Assembly: GCA_019633425.1 (NCBI GenBank)
Contig: WSUB01000032.1
Location: 242,891 to 306,890, forward strand
Source of the DNA: Tulasnella sp. 424
Lineage: Eukaryota > Basidiomycota > Agaricomycetes > Cantharellales > Tulasnellaceae
Direction: 5' to 3'
Length of the DNA stretch: 64,000 nt
Shown: positions 1-12,861 of the stretch, in pieces
Numbering within the stretch: the stretch's first letter is position 1
Layout of the letters: every line of letters starts with the position of its first letter
The notes under the pieces: model-generated
Database searches by the model: none
The model's input: only the letters and a program-made list of their open reading frames with translations
Told to the model about the DNA's origin: nothing
Program-made: the position numbers and the translations under genes

Positions 1-113
1 ACACTACAAAGTGCTCGGGAAAGAGGAAGAAAATAAACGCTGACAATACTTTTCACAAATGTCGATTTATATTGCATCACTCAATATACTGCACGGACAT
101 CAACAGCGATACC

Positions 114-1540
114 TTAAAGACCATTTTCACGAAGAGAAGTAAGGGTATCAACGGTAATTTCCTGAAGAGAGCGGAACTTTATCCCGAAAGTCTTCTCGGC
201 TTTGGCGCTCAAGAATGCCGGTCTAGGGACGTCCTTGCCTGCCCCGGGAAATCCTTTCGGGACATCGGGGTGGTCGCCATGCTCGTGGATGAGGTCCACT
301 ATGGGACATTGAGTCAGCAGCTTATAAATGGATGGATGTTTGACTTTGCACGTACAGATATCTTGATACGTGTACGAACCTGGCCGATACAACCAAGTTG
401 GTCAATGCTACTTGCTTCGGCATTTGGTGAACACTTACCAGAGTTTACAATGAACCGCTCTCCAGCCGCTTCAGGGTTCGATAAAGCCAGAGTGTGCGCA
501 AGGGCAACATCCCTAACATCAACGCAGTTTCCGGGCGCGGTAAGCTGCTCACGAGTCGGCGCTGGGTCCCTAATGCTTGTGTTGACGCGGAAGAAATTAA
601 TCGTGCCATTAAGCTCTTTTTCGCTCTTCACTGGGCCAACAAGAGGGCCCCAAACCTAACAGCGAATAGCAATCGGTAAGCGATTACGTTCTGAAAAGGG
701 TGGAGATGACATACGAAAGAAGGATTGATGGCCACCAGGTCAAAGTCGATCGAGTCTTTATTCTTGTCCATAAACTCCCAAGCAGCTCGCTCAGCCAAGA
801 CCTTGCTCGCACCGTACTTGACGGGGCCTGGTGCGTGTCGACCGAACTTTTCGACGGCTTTGGGCGCATCAACATTCCAGTCCGACTTGCATTATAGAAA
901 TTATACGTCAGTTCCGTGGTACGTCGCTTGAAATAGAAGTAGCTTACTTCATCGAAAACAGGGGGAGTTTTTTGATGATAGATGCTCCCGACGGAGGACG
1001 TGAGCACCACACGCTTGACAGTCGGTGCATAGGCTTTGATACTTTCGAGGATTCCAGTCGTCCCTTTGACAGCGGGGCCAATCAGCTCTAAACGAACAGT
1101 TGTCAGGCTTAGGAGCATACGTCAGTGTGAACAATCGAACCTTGCGGGTCATCGGCTTCGAAAGTCAGTGGAGACGCTGTATGTTGGACGGCATCTACAC
1201 CGACGACAGCTTTATCGAATGCACCATCCTTTCAACCGAAATGTGAGTACTGGCTGTCACAGGATTGACGAGCACCTGTACCTTGGAGATCTCCTCTACG
1301 ATGACGTAGGAGAACTTATCATTGTAGCTCTTGAAGAGCTCCTTGAGTTTTTCGCCCTTGGAATCAGATCGTACTGTACAGAGGCTCTGTAAATGAACAA
1401 CACGATTGGTGCGCCGTCATTGGCTTACCTGTTCCAACAACAGAGTAGCCCTTGTCTAGCAGAGTCTTGCAAGCCCATGCGGCGATGTAGCCCGAAGCTC
1501 CAGTAACAAGGACTTTAGCGGGAGGTGCGACAGTTGGCAT
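114..1540 (-). CDS. extended SDR reductase (NAD(P)-dependent epimerase/ketone reductase), paralogue A
   Basis: A multi-exon gene of the extended short-chain dehydrogenase family, the group that holds yeast Gre2-type methylglyoxal/ketone reductases and plant dihydroflavonol reductases. It probably reduces a carbonyl with NADPH in the cytosol; the substrate is unknown. The start at 1540 opens with MPTVAPP and the cofactor-loop motif VTGASGYIA. Later exons hold KRVVLTSSV, the catalytic YGASK motif and CVDVRDVALAH, which is typical of the family. The C-terminus ends at 114 with SLRENGL. Short introns are evident, for example a donor directly after VVGTG and one after INPSF. It lies head-to-tail with paralogue B. 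Exon boundaries were read by eye. The family call is firm and the substrate is open. Confidence 0.85.
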
Positions 1541-2044
1541 GGTTTGTTTGAGAGTGAGAACTGCTGGCCTGTTGGTGAGTTGGGAGATAAGAAACCACAC
1601 CCAAGTCCACGTTCTTTTATACATCGACAGATTGATTTGAGTATGTATGTGTGCTCAACAGCCAAGGTTGTATTACTAAATCATCTACCGATTCTGTCGT
1701 GTCATCCTCTGGGAAAGGGAGTGCCCGGAGGTGCCTGCTGACGCGCTCGATGATGCGTTCGGTGTGAACCGGCAAAAACAAACCGAGCCATCGTCCGTTG
1801 ATCATCCGAAGCCAAGAAACGTCTCATACCAAGATATAATCGATTGCACTAATTTTTGAAAATTTGACTCAATCCCCATCGATCGTGATAGAGTAGGGAT
1901 GGTAGTGGGAGCATTGTGTTTACCGAATCCGGCGGCTGACAAATGCTGCTCCCCTAATCCGGCGAATAAACACTACCCACGATGTGGCGCTATATGAAGC
2001 TGTTTTCAATTACTCAAAGCAGGATCGTTTACACTTTCTTCATC
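1541..2044. other. intergenic between SDR A and SDR B
   Basis: About 500 bases holding the upstream region of SDR A and the 3' flank of SDR B, both on the minus strand. The short open frames here have no recognisable motif. A short direct repeat of the type ATCCGGCG occurs near 1926 and 1960. I see no gene. Confidence 0.5.
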
Positions 2045-3475
2045 TCAAAAGCCCTTTGCTCGCAGAGCAGCTAGTGTGTCTAAAGAAACCTCCTCCAACG
2101 TGCGGAACTTGATGTCAAAAGTCTTCTGCGCCTTGGTCGAGATGTACTCGACTCGAGGCACATCCTTGCCAGCTCCGGGGTATCCTTTTGGAACATCGGG
2201 GTGGTCTCCGTGGGCATGAATGATGTCCACTAGGAAGCGCTTGTTAGCGATGCTGCAGAAGGAACTCAGGAATGAGAGACTCACAGACGTCTTGATATGT
2301 GAAGGACGCTGGAGACCGCGCATGAGATCGGCGTCAAATCGGGCAGTTTGGACACACCAAAAACACGTACAAGTGCTCACGATAAAGCGCTCCCCCGCAG
2401 CCTGAGCATTTGTCAAAGCCAAGACATGAACGAGCGCAACGTCTCTGACGTCAACGCAACTGCTGGGAGCTGTAAGCTCCTCTTTCGTCTTCGGGGGATT
2501 CTTGATGCTCGTATGGTCGTGGAAGAACGCGAGGGTTTCGTTGAGCTCGTTGACAGTCCTCACTTGTTGAATGGGGGGTCCCCATACCTTGAAGCGATTA
2601 AACTTGTTCAAGCCTCTGGTCAACGATGAGTAGAATCACTCACAAATGATGGGTTGATGGCGACCAGGTCAAAGTTAATGGACTCCTTATTCTTCTCCAC
2701 GAATTCCCAAGCACCACGTTCGGCTAGGACTTTGCTTGCACTATACATAACTTGACCTGGGGTATCTCGACCAAGCTGTTCTACAGCTTTGGGAGCGTCG
2801 ACGTTCCAGTCGGTCTATGGAGGAGTGAGTTGGATGTCGATAGAAGGCAAAGCTGTTGGTTTTACTCACCTCGTCGTAGTTCAAATTATCTTTAGCATGG
2901 TAGACGCTCGCGATAGAAGACGTCAAGACAACGCGTTTGACGGTCGGTGCGTATTTCTTGATGCTTTCAAGGATGCCGACGGTACCGTGAATCGCTGGTT
3001 CAATGATTGCTAACAGTACACCATTTAGCATGTTTCCTATCTACGGAGGAAAGGACAATACCCCTTGGTTCCTCGGCAAAGAAAGTCACAGGTGAGGCGG
3101 TGTGTTCTACAGCATCTACTCCGACGACGGCCTCATCAAACGCACCCTCCTGATTTAGGGTATAGAGGAATGAGGTGTCCAGGCTATTCCCAGTTAAAGA
3201 GTCATCACTGGCCGACCTTGTCAATATCCTTCACAATGACATAAGAAAACTTTTCCCCGAAGTCTTTGAAAAGATCCTTGAGGTAGTCTCCTTTTGACTC
3301 CGAACGCACTGATAGAATTGGATGAGCTTCCAGAACAAAAATGGCGCAGAAAATGATGACTACCTGTTCCAACTACCGAGTACCCCTTCTCAAGGAGAGT
3401 TTTGCAGACCTGAGCGGCGATGAAGCCTGAGGCTCCGGTGACGAGGACCTTGGCTGGAGGTGAAACAAGAGGCAT
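2045..3475 (-). CDS. extended SDR reductase, paralogue B
   Basis: Second minus-strand member of the same SDR family, predicted to be a cytosolic NADPH-dependent carbonyl reductase. It starts at 3475 with MPLVSPP and the nucleotide-binding motif VTGASGFIA. Internal exons carry [33 protein letters not shown] and the catalytic YSASK. The last exon has SCVDVRDVALVH and ends ALRAKGF at 2045. Clear introns include one beginning directly after VVGT and one whose acceptor precedes EGAFDEA. Exon layout matches paralogue A and the plus-strand paralogue C, so the three are duplicates. No frameshift was seen. Confidence 0.85.
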
Positions 3476-4503
3476 GATTCTAAAAGGTAAGTTGATGAGG
3501 ATGCTTGGTTCGCTTCCAGATTCATTGTAGGTCGTGGTTGTCTTATATTGGCGAGTCGAATGCGACTTGTGCAGCTGCTCGAAGGCTGCTCGGTCCACTT
3601 TGGTCAAACAAAAATCGTCCACGTAAGCACAGACAGAATAATGCCGACTTGGACTATTTTAGGCTAGTAAAGATAAGAAAGGAAGATAAGAATACACCTC
3701 TCCGAGAGTTCTAACTGTGGATCCCATCAGATACAGCTGCTAGACTGTCTGGAAAGGGCATCTCGGTCGCTGTTCTCTCTTGGTGATTATCGGACCCCAT
3801 GATCCAGATGCCAAGATAAAGAGCCCAGCATGGATAAATAGCATCTTTTAGGTTCTGATTGGTTCCAATTGACAGAGTTATTTGAAGATTGCAAAGTCGC
3901 CGCGCGGGGGGTCCGGTTTTCGCGAAGCCGCTACTCACGGACGGGTGCCAAGATATTGCTCCAAGAGCGACATATTTGAGAACATGGCATAGAAGACCTA
4001 TTTACTCAGAGATTAAGCTTGCAGAGCCTCGATTAGGAAGGAATGGCGGTGATTCTTGTGCCGTTCGTTCGATAAAGCCCAGTGAGTTCAATCAAGCGCA
4101 GTTGTTTACGCCGGCTCGTTGACGTAGGCGCAGGCAATCCTCGGCCTCTTTGGGTCTGTTTGATCACCGTATCTTAGGTATCGGGGAATAGATCCCTTTC
4201 GAAACTTGTTCTTGGGTGCGCACACTGCACAGGAGCCCTGCACCTCCCGCACTCGGATCAACAGAACCTAGAGTTCCTAAACTCCCGAGGCTGGAACTGT
4301 GACTCGAATTCTGTCAGAGTGTACGCTCGACAGCCCTAGAGTCGTTCCTGTCGAATTATGGAATGTTGTTGGTGTCCTCCAGAGCATTCTGGGCGTTAGG
4401 GGTCATCATGACATAGCCTCTCACAGTTCGGGTTTTCGAACTGGACCGACTGCGCCTCGTCGCCTCATCGACGAACCCCTCGACGCCGGTGAACCATCAA
4501 CTT
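3476..4503. other. divergent intergenic region
   Basis: About 1 kb between the divergently transcribed SDR B (minus) and the LRR gene (plus). It should contain both promoters. The short open frames do not show protein-like composition or motifs. No repeat or mobile element was recognised. Confidence 0.5.
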
Positions 4504-7500
4504 ATGGCAGAACCTGCAGCTGCCTCATCATCCACGGGACCCACTACAGGAAGTCCAAAAGCAGGTCCTTCGACGCTACCTCCTCTCTTCGTCCCTCCAA
4601 AGCCCGTTCCACCGAAGACACCACCAAAACCAATTCTCAAAAAACCACCACCGCCACCCCAACCGTTCTTCTCATTCACCAAGAGCGTATTTTCTATCTC
4701 TTCGAAATTTCTCCCCCAGCAAGGTGGTGGTGGCTCTGCAGGTACCTCACGCGGCATACCTCCTGCACCCAGCAACGGTAGTGCACCCACAAATGGCAAG
4801 ACACCGGAAACACCTACAGACCCATCGCCTCTAAAACGAGCACACTTTATCATTCCACATCAACAAACGACATACCCAATCTCCTCGCAAGCTCCGCCAT
4901 CGACGCCCGGCCTGCAGGAAAGCATCAAGGACATCGAGGAACGCGAAGCTGAGCGAAGGATCCGGGACTGCAACGACTCCAACTGGAGCTTGGAGCGAGT
5001 CGAGGAGTTCTACAAGGAGTGCTGTCGGCAACGAGAGGAGGCTGTCTTGGTGCCTGTCATTCGGGCGATTCAGGTACTGCTTGATTTGCTACAGCCAGGG
5101 TCGCGAGACTGACTTGCCATGCTAATTCCTTGAAGAGTGCCGGCCCTGTCGCGCCACGAACGCTCGACCTGACGGGTATCAAACTCACTCAATTCTCGGC
5201 GGCGACCCTTGCAGATGCACTCTCAATGGAATGGGGCCTGCGGAGGCTTGTGTTGAAGGACTGCGATCTAGACGACCTGGTCAGTACGTCACGGCGCACC
5301 CTTACGCGCCACGAAGCCGGATTGACGTTTTGCCGTAGTCTCTCAAACCTATTTTGCACGCTTTGCTAATTCCGCAAACGCTGCCATATTTGTCGTTAGC
5401 GGGCAACAAAAGATTAAAGCCCCCAGCTTATAAGCTTATCGGCATCTTTGCACAGAAGGTTCGAGATATCCCGCCCGCACAATTGTAGGACGAGTCCTGA
5501 CGTTCACAATAACTAGGCAAATGCTCTTCAATTCCTTGACCTTTCAGGCACACCGCTAGAGAAGCGGTCCGTCGAATATATCATAGGCGCTCTAGAAAGC
5601 GCCCCACCTTCTCAACCGAAGTCGTCAACGGACGTGTCACCGTCATTCACGCCCATCTCTCCGAGCACCCCTCTTATGTCGGAAGGGGGATCTACGTCGT
5701 ATTTCAACGGCACGGCGGGCTCACGGCCGACAGATGGTCTTCCTCCTAGTGGATTCTCAACACCCTCTGCTCTTGGCGTGTTCTTCAACGGCCATAACTC
5801 GCCAAGACCGAACGGTGCCGGAACGCCGCTCAACATTTCCCCAAACCCATCCTTTTCTAATCTCCCTCTGTCACCTACGGATGGCCCAGGGTCACCCAGG
5901 GTGTATCGTGTTACTTTACCGCCCAAGATCCCGAAAGCCAAATTAATTAGTCTACGACTGGATGAATGCGGTGTGCGAGGTGGAAGCCTGGAGGTTCTAG
6001 GTACGTTTTCTAAAACGTCCTCTATCTGGACATTTACTGACTTGGATGCACCAGCCCACGCCGTTCGCCCCTCATGTCTTGTTAACCTTTCCCTGAGGGG
6101 AAATCGGATAGGTCCAACTGGAGCAGTAGCGCTCGCGCTCATGATGAAAGACTATCCCGATTCAATGCCCGTGGTTCATGGGTCTCCTGGACTCTTGCCT
6201 CCAGGCTCACCGCAGCCGAACCAAATGTCTTTTGGATCCGGTCTCGGTCTGGAAACTCCTCCGTCTCCGCGACCATCGCCGTTTGCCTCGTCCAACAACG
6301 CTCCACCTAAACCCCCGCCGCGTCACCCCTTGCTTCAACAACAAGCAACCGCGCCGAACCCTGCACCAGGTGCGCCAATACAACCAACCTACACCCCCTA
6401 TATACCGCGAGCGAGGAGAAACATGGTCCCGGCACCTCAACCTCAGAACATTCCGTTAATAACGTCTAGCAAAACTGGGGGAGTGACAACGCGGCATAAC
6501 CCCCCACCGGCACACGGCTCGCCCCTGAACCGGGCAGCGAATTTGAGCGGTCGACCGGGAGCAGGGGATCTGCAACAACAGAAAACGGCAGTACCGCAGA
6601 AGGTCGATGGCCACTCAGCGGCACTGCTGGACAAGGTTCGGAGCTTGGATAACTTGCCTAGGCTAGGATCGCTGCAGACCCTCGACATACGCGGAAACGA
6701 CCTGAGGGTAAGTCAACATCAGAGCTCCAACCAGAACCTCGACGCATCGCTAACTCCATCACAGACTGGGGTGACTTATATTGCTCAAGTCTTGAAGCGA
6801 AATCGAACCCTCAAAGTCCTTAACCTTAGCGAGAACCGAGTGGATGTGTTGGGACTAGTGGCCGTGGCAGAGGCATTGGTACGATTCCCCAAGACTAGTA
6901 GCACCTAAATCCCTAACTAACAGACCTCAATAGAAATATAACTCTACTCTCGAAACTCTCGACATGAGTCGAAATCCTTGCTGCGGTCCTGGTTTGGAGG
7001 GGGTACGGGGATTGAGACTCACAGGAATGAATGTCAATTCTAACCGAAATCCGCCGTAGATAACCTCGATTCGAACTGCCTTCACCATCAACACGTCTCT
7101 CAAGCGTCTCTTCCTCTCGAACACCAACCTCACGTCACCTGGTGCTATCGCTCTGGCCGAATTCCTTCCTGAAGCTCGACATTTACTGCACCTCGACCTA
7201 ACGGCCAACCCCTTGGATATCGCCGGCGTGATGGCTCTTTCTGTCGGACTCAAGATGAACGAGACCATCCGCTGCCTGGACGTCAACGTACCACCCAACG
7301 ACCCCGAGTATGCCAGGCTGAGCAGAGAGATCCTCAAATGTTGCGTGCGCAACACCGAACAAGCAGCTGGCGAAGTCGGTCGCTTCGAGCACGGCGGTAG
7401 CAGTCTCGGAAGCGGAGACGTTCTTGGACTTGGGTTGGGCTTCGGACCTCCGGGTGGTGCAAGAGGCGGAGTTTGGGGGTTGATCGAGAAAAGCGAGCTG

Positions 7501-8540
7501 GCCAAGGTGGTCAAAGAGGAGGCTGAGAAGGAGAGGTTGAGCGAAGAGCAGCGGCAGTTGGGTACTCTCAGTGGGAAGGAGAAATATGATGTGTGGAAGT
7601 ACGTGGCATCGGATTTCTGCTTTTGGTTATTGGCAGTTCCTGACGAGCATCGCGCATAATTAGGAAAACACCACCAGAGATCATTCGCGCGGCGAAGGAG
7701 TGTAGCGAGAACGTAAGTCGTCCTCTGTCCATGGTAGAAGTCGACACTTATTCATATCGGGTTTCCGCAGCTGCAATTACTGCTGGGCGGGATCCTTCCG
7801 GCCGACAATGGTCGCAAGGAACGGTTGGTGGAAAGGGCTCAGGCGTTGGCGTCCGTCATTGCAGAGATGGTTCAGGTGGAAGGGGACACGGATACACTCC
7901 AAGAACTGCTCTCGCTTAATGACGAGCTTCTTGGGTTCGTGAGACGAATTGTGAGTTATTCCTCAGCGTGGCTTTGCACATAGCTCTGACGTTTTTGGTT
8001 CCTTAGAAATCCGCCACGTCCTCCCTAACGCTCGACATGCCGACCGAAGTTGACCCATCCGAGCTTCTCTCTCCGACTAAAATCGATAGGAAGGGGAAAG
8101 GAAGGGCGACGCCTCAAGACGAGGAGCCTCCGGAAGGCCCGTTCTCGTTCCGTCCGAAAGACGAAGACCGACTGTTGGAGGAAGAGGAGGAGCGAAAGGA
8201 CGGCCACCCTTCGCCTGTTGAGCGGAGTAGGAAGTGGGTCGAGGAAGAGGGAGAGGTTTTCCGGAAGGGACAGGTACTATTAGGACCGGAGGAGATGGGC
8301 GATGTGGAGGAAGGCGATGGGGCTCAAGTGAGTGGGGAAGAGCTCAGAGTTGAAGTGAGTCTTTCTGTTTCATGCGGAGAGATAAGCAGGCTAATGCCTC
8401 TCGAACAGCTCTTGGAAGCTCAGGTGGAACGACCAAGACCGCGGTTGGTTGAACCGGGCTATGAGGGTTCAGAGGACGTGATCACTTCCCCAAGGAGAGA
8501 AGGCTCGGAAGAGCGCCGGACTCCTCTGTCTCCTCGATGA
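4504..8540 (+). CDS. leucine-rich repeat (RNI-like) protein with proline-rich regions
   Basis: Large multi-exon gene. I start it at the ATG at 4504 (MAEPAAASS), because the frame just upstream begins with GTG. An N-terminal proline-rich stretch (PPKPVPPKTPPKPILKK) is followed by ribonuclease-inhibitor-type leucine-rich repeats such as PRTLDLTGIKL, LRRLVLKDCDLDDL, LVNLSLRGNRIGPTG, LQTLDIRGNDLR, LKVLNLSENRVDVLG and LKRLFLSNTNLTSPGAIAL. A second Pro/Ser-rich linker lies near 6200-6600. The C-terminal part holds a helical segment (LQELLSLNDELLGFVRRI) and a charged Glu/Lys-rich tail ending in PLSPR. Introns are visible, for example GTACTG...TTGAAG around 5073-5135. Such proteins are usually scaffolds. 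I infer protein-protein interaction and do not assign a pathway. Confidence 0.8.
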
Positions 8541-9055
8541 TGGACTAAATATGGACATTGGATGAATGTCTGCTTGCAGAGCTATCTGGATTCTGTGCTA
8601 AATGAACGAGGGGCTGGTGAAACCTTCAGTGATGCTTGCATGCATGCACTCCAAAAACCCGAACTACGCCAGAATAGCATGCTTTACCCCTTGGATAGGG
8701 AAACCTGTGCTTCGAAAGTCGTAAATGACACGCACAGAACCAGCGCTAGGTGTGGTAGAGGGTGAAGTAGAAAGACCTAGATCGGCAGGAGGGAAGGAGT
8801 CACTCGAATCGCACGGGTAATAAAAGGTCCAGGCGCTCTCGAAGTCTTCGTGAGGCCTCGACTCGTTCACCAACCCCGCTTTAATCATCAATCCAGGTCG
8901 TAATCGCAAAGTCCCATGACCCCCTCCACCAGCTTATCACCAGTGACCATGTGCGTCTGCAGTGCCTGGTCAACCAGTTCAGAGTACTTGAAGAGTCCAA
9001 CCTGGGGGCCAAAAACCAACGCGCTCGTAAAAGTTTTCCTTTCGCTATCCAAGCC
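8541..9055. other. intergenic
   Basis: About 515 bases between two plus-strand genes. They hold the LRR 3' flank and the presumed promoter of the MFS gene. No coding signal or repeat was recognised. Confidence 0.5.
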
Positions 9056-11227
9056 ATGAGCTCCTCACATCATTCTCCTGATATCGCTCTTCAACCCCAA
9101 CCTTCGTATGCCAATACTGAACTCGGACTCGAGAGCAACCCAGCAAGCGCGGTTTCGGAATCGTCAAACTGGGATCACGTGTTGGTAGAGACAGAGGTCC
9201 CAGATACTGCCGTCTCACTCCCGCCCGCTGTAAGAGCCCCGGTTTGAGATTCGCTGTTCATTCGAATGACCATGGTGATTAGGACACGGGCTTCGACGCG
9301 TACGCTTATCTGGTGTCGGCTTGGATGCTCGAGCTGCTCGTCTGGTGCGCTGTGACCCGAGTCGGAACGCGCCTTTTGTACCCGCTTAACGAAGTCACTC
9401 AAAAAACAGGTCGTTCCCATTTTCCTATGGAGTTTTCCTCAACTACTACACTACAGTCTTGTTCGCTCCCGACGACCCTCAACGAAACCTGCTCCCCGTC
9501 GTCGGGACACTCTCCTCCGGGATCATCTACATTGGATGTCTACTCATTTCGCCGATCTTACTCAAATACCCGAAACAAAGACGAAACATTAGCTTTATAG
9601 GTCTGGTGCTGTGTGTTCTCGGTCTAGTTGGAGCAGGCTTCGCCACGAGGCCTGTACATCTGGTCGTCACTCAGGGAATTATATACTCTATCGGAGGAAG
9701 TAAGTGTCTTAACTATTTTGTTTCCCCGACTCGATTGACACACTTTTCTCGCGTTTAGACTTGCTCTACTTCCCTGTCTTGACGTATTTGATGGAGTAAG
9801 CGTATGACCTTGAGTTCAGTCTTTACTTGCAACTCATGAATTGCTCAGATGGTTCTCAGTCAAAAGAGGACTGGTAGGTTACTTTTAAAAAATGGATGCG
9901 CCTCGTTTGTTGATTCGATCTCTGTGAAGGCCAATGGCATCCTCTTTACCGGAACAGGTCTCGGAGGTATTGTGGTGCCCTTTACTACGGAAGTACTTCT
10001 GCGACGGTACGGTCACAAAATCACATTCTTCGCCTTGGTAGGCGGTCTAAAACCCGTATTAGTTCTATGTATCCCCGTGCTGATCGGAAAACTTCGTTTA
10101 GGCGGCCATTTTTGGTGTCCTTGCACTGCCGACTTTGGTGTATGCAAAACCGAGACTGCCCGTGGCCCAGGTCTCGACTACGGCCGCTGTCGACATGTCT
10201 TTCGTCAAGAACCTGGTGTTTTGGGTATTCCTCATTTCAAATACGATTCAAGGGTTTGCGAACTTCTTGCCTGGCATTTTCATTCCTTGTGCGTACACGA
10301 GACATCATTCGTCGGGTTGACTGATAGATCCATCGGTCCAGCCTTTGCTAATGACCTTAAGCTGAGCACGACGTCAGGAACCTTAGCTCTCGCCTTGATG
10401 AACGGTGAGCTTGTCGTCCATTTTCTTCATCCCTCGACTCCCGGGTTAATCAGAACGTTAAAATGGGCATCAGCGGCAAGTGTGCCAGGTTTCATTCTCA
10501 TAGGGGGGATATCGGACAAGTATGATCTTAGGGTGTCAATCTCTGTTTCGACTGTCGGGTCAGCGGCGGCGATCCTTCTCGTCTGGGGGTTCACGGCGAA
10601 ACTCGCTCCGCTCCTGGTCTTCGCCTGCCTCTACGGATTCTTCTCATCTGGGTATGTAGTCTCTTAAAAGAGAAATTTCTTCAGTACAATGTGAAGCTTA
10701 CGCGTTTGATTCAGATTCTCAGTCCTCTGGACCAGGTTCATTGGCGTTATTTCGCGTACGAGTCTTGTCGGATTCACTTTGACACTTCTTTGTCGCTCAT
10801 GACTTTTTGCAGCGGAAGACCCTCGACTTCATAGCATCCTCATAAGTCTCTTTGCTACAAGTAAGCGTCTCGTCTGCTGGAGGTACCCGAGCAGGTTTAC
10901 TAATCGCCTAGTAACAGGTCGTGGCCTAGGCAACGTCTTAACTGGGCCGCTCTCGACGGTATTGCTACGGCACTCTCCGTTCTACGACACCGTCAGTTTT
11001 GGATATGGTATTAAGGGCTATGTGAGTCGAAGATCAACTAGGGCTGAAGCTGGACTGAACGCTGATGATATCACCAGGGCTCTCTCATCTTGTTTGCCGG
11101 ATTGGCGATGTTAGCAAGCACTGCTGCGATCACATACCCATACTTTGTTGGCAAGACTATCGATATGGACGTTCCCCTTGGCACCATGTCTCGGTCCGGC
11201 GGAAGGGGCACCTATGACCGCTCTTGA
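9056..11227 (+). CDS. MFS transporter, monocarboxylate-transporter-like (SLC16 type)
   Basis: Multi-exon major facilitator superfamily permease predicted to sit in the plasma membrane with about 12 transmembrane helices. The start MSSSHHSPDIAL at 9056 gives a hydrophilic cytosolic N-terminus. After a 41-base intron (9242-9282) come membrane segments such as AYLVSAWMLELLVW and SFPFSYGVFLNYY, followed by LSSGIIYIGCLL and ISFIGLVLCVLGLVGAGFA. Further exons give LLYFPVLTYLMEW, FSVKRGL, NGILFTGTGLGGIVVPF, SVPGFILIGGISDKYD and GNVLTGPLS. The order and the SVKRGLA-type loop fit fungal monocarboxylate-permease homologues. The stop TGA is at 11225-11227. Substrate is unknown. At least eight introns were inferred by frame and splice sites, so exact exon ends are less certain than the family. 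Confidence 0.8.
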
Positions 11228-11598
11228 GTTGAGTTGTATCGTACAGAGTGATAGTATGTCATCCAAGCGATTTCTTTCTGGAAAGTTGTTTCTCTCGTCG
11301 GGTTCAATCCTCCATTAGAAAAGACGAAGAACCTCAAAGAATGTCTCACCTTAGCCAATAAAGTTTGCCGTGCTATAATTACGGCCTTCAATGCCGCATT
11401 GGGTCTCAGTCCTTCCAGTATTCTTTCTTTGTTTTCCGTGGATGACGGAGTTAAGGGTCCGATCGTGCAATACTAAGTCACGTGTGCATTGTTTGTTCAG
11501 TTCAACCCGAGATCCAACTGGAACTATCTTCCCCCCTCCCTTCTCCCTCCATCTCCCCCTCACTGTCCCAGCCCTTTTAACCCAAGCGATACCTCCCA
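11228..11598 (+). promoter_or_regulatory. peroxiredoxin upstream region with pyrimidine-rich tract
   Basis: The 371 bases between the MFS stop and the peroxiredoxin start. From about 11521 to 11578 the plus strand is almost entirely C and T, just before ATG at 11599. Pyrimidine tracts near the start are common in strongly expressed fungal housekeeping genes, so this is a plausible core promoter/5' leader. No obvious TATA box was seen next to it. Confidence 0.45.
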
Positions 11599-12861
11599 AT
11601 GCCTCGTAGAAAAGCAGAAGCCACCGCTGAAGGCGCCGCTCCAGATGCTGCTCCCGCAGAAGCTGCCGCTCCTCGTCGATCCGGGCGGAATGCTGGCAAA
11701 GAAAAGCCCGCCCCTCCTCCTCCCGCCCCCAAGGCTCCTCGTAAGAAGAGAGCCGCCAAGGAGGCTGAGGGCGAGGAAGAGAACAAGGAAGAACCTGCTG
11801 CTAAGAAGGTAAGCTTGTCGGATGATGTTTGAAAGGGCGGTTCCTTATCTGACAGTGTTGTCGTGTCCCTCTTCCCATGGACCTCAGGCCAAACCTGATT
11901 CCAAGGCCGCTGAGGAGCCCGCTAAGGAGCCCGCTAAGCCTGAAAGCAAATCCGCGGGCAGCAAGCCTGCTAGCAAAGCTGCTGGCAGCAAGCCTCCCAG
12001 CAAGGCTGCTGCTAAGCCGGCATCGTCAAAAGGCAAGCCCGCCTCGTCCAAGGCTAAGCCTGTTTCCAAGGCTGGTGCAGCGGCCAAGGCCGCTGAAGAC
12101 ACCGCGAAGAAGCCTGATGCTATTCCTGAGGAAAAGGAAGATGTAGAGATGGCGGACAAGGAAAACCAGGAGAAGGCGGCTGAGGCTTCCGCAGACGCTA
12201 AGCCCGACACCGCGAAGGAGCTCCAGCTAGGTGACACTCTCCCCGACTTGACACTCAAGAACGAGAAAGACGAAGACGTTAAGATTGCGGAGCTGGCCAA
12301 GGAGAAGGGTGTCGTCCTCTTCCTTGTTCCGAAGGCTGATACTCGTAAGTAGCGCGAGTGGTTTTCGCGCGCGTACGTCGGCTGACCGGTAGCGCCCTTT
12401 TATAGCTGGATGCACACAACAAGCTTGCGGATTCCGCGACAGCTACGAAGAGTTCGAGAAACTTGGTTATGCTGTATACTGCCTGAGCGCGGATTCATCC
12501 AGCGCGCAGTCCAAGTGGCAGAGCAAGGTTGGTCCCGTGCTCGTTCATCCTGCCACTCCTGTCATTGAACGAATCCTTCTTCCCTTTCAATTAGAAAAAC
12601 CTGCAGTACAACCTTATTTCAGATCCCAAGCGCGAACTCATCACTGCGCTGGGAGCGGGCGCTGGCGGCAAGACCAAGCGCAGCCACCTCGTGTTCGAAA
12701 AGGGTACCGGCAAACTCGTTGAGAAGAAACTTGGCGTTAAGCCTGTTGAGAGGTATGTCGTCCTCGTTTGACTATTTTGACGGCGGCCAGTTTGCTAAAC
12801 CCTTTGATAACCTAGTCCAACTCAAGCCCTGGAGTTCGTCAAGAAGCACACATCGACCTAA
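11599..12861 (+). CDS. PrxQ/BCP-type peroxiredoxin with long N-terminal basic tail (Dot5-like)
   Basis: Thiol peroxidase reducing H2O2 or alkyl hydroperoxides with thioredoxin. Five exons read cleanly: 11599-11808, 11888-12344, 12406-12527, 12595-12752 and 12816-12861, all with GT-AG introns. The catalytic motif TPGCTQQACGFRD is created across the exon 2/3 junction. By homology to bacterial BCP the first Cys is peroxidatic and the second, five residues on, is resolving. Upstream lies LQLGDTLPDLTL, the usual domain start. The first about 180 residues are a Lys/Ala/Pro/Ser-rich low-complexity tail with RRSGRNAGKEK and KAPRKKR, like nuclear or chromatin-associated fungal Dot5 proteins, so nuclear location is inferred. 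Broken copies of this gene recur through the array to the right. Confidence 0.93.
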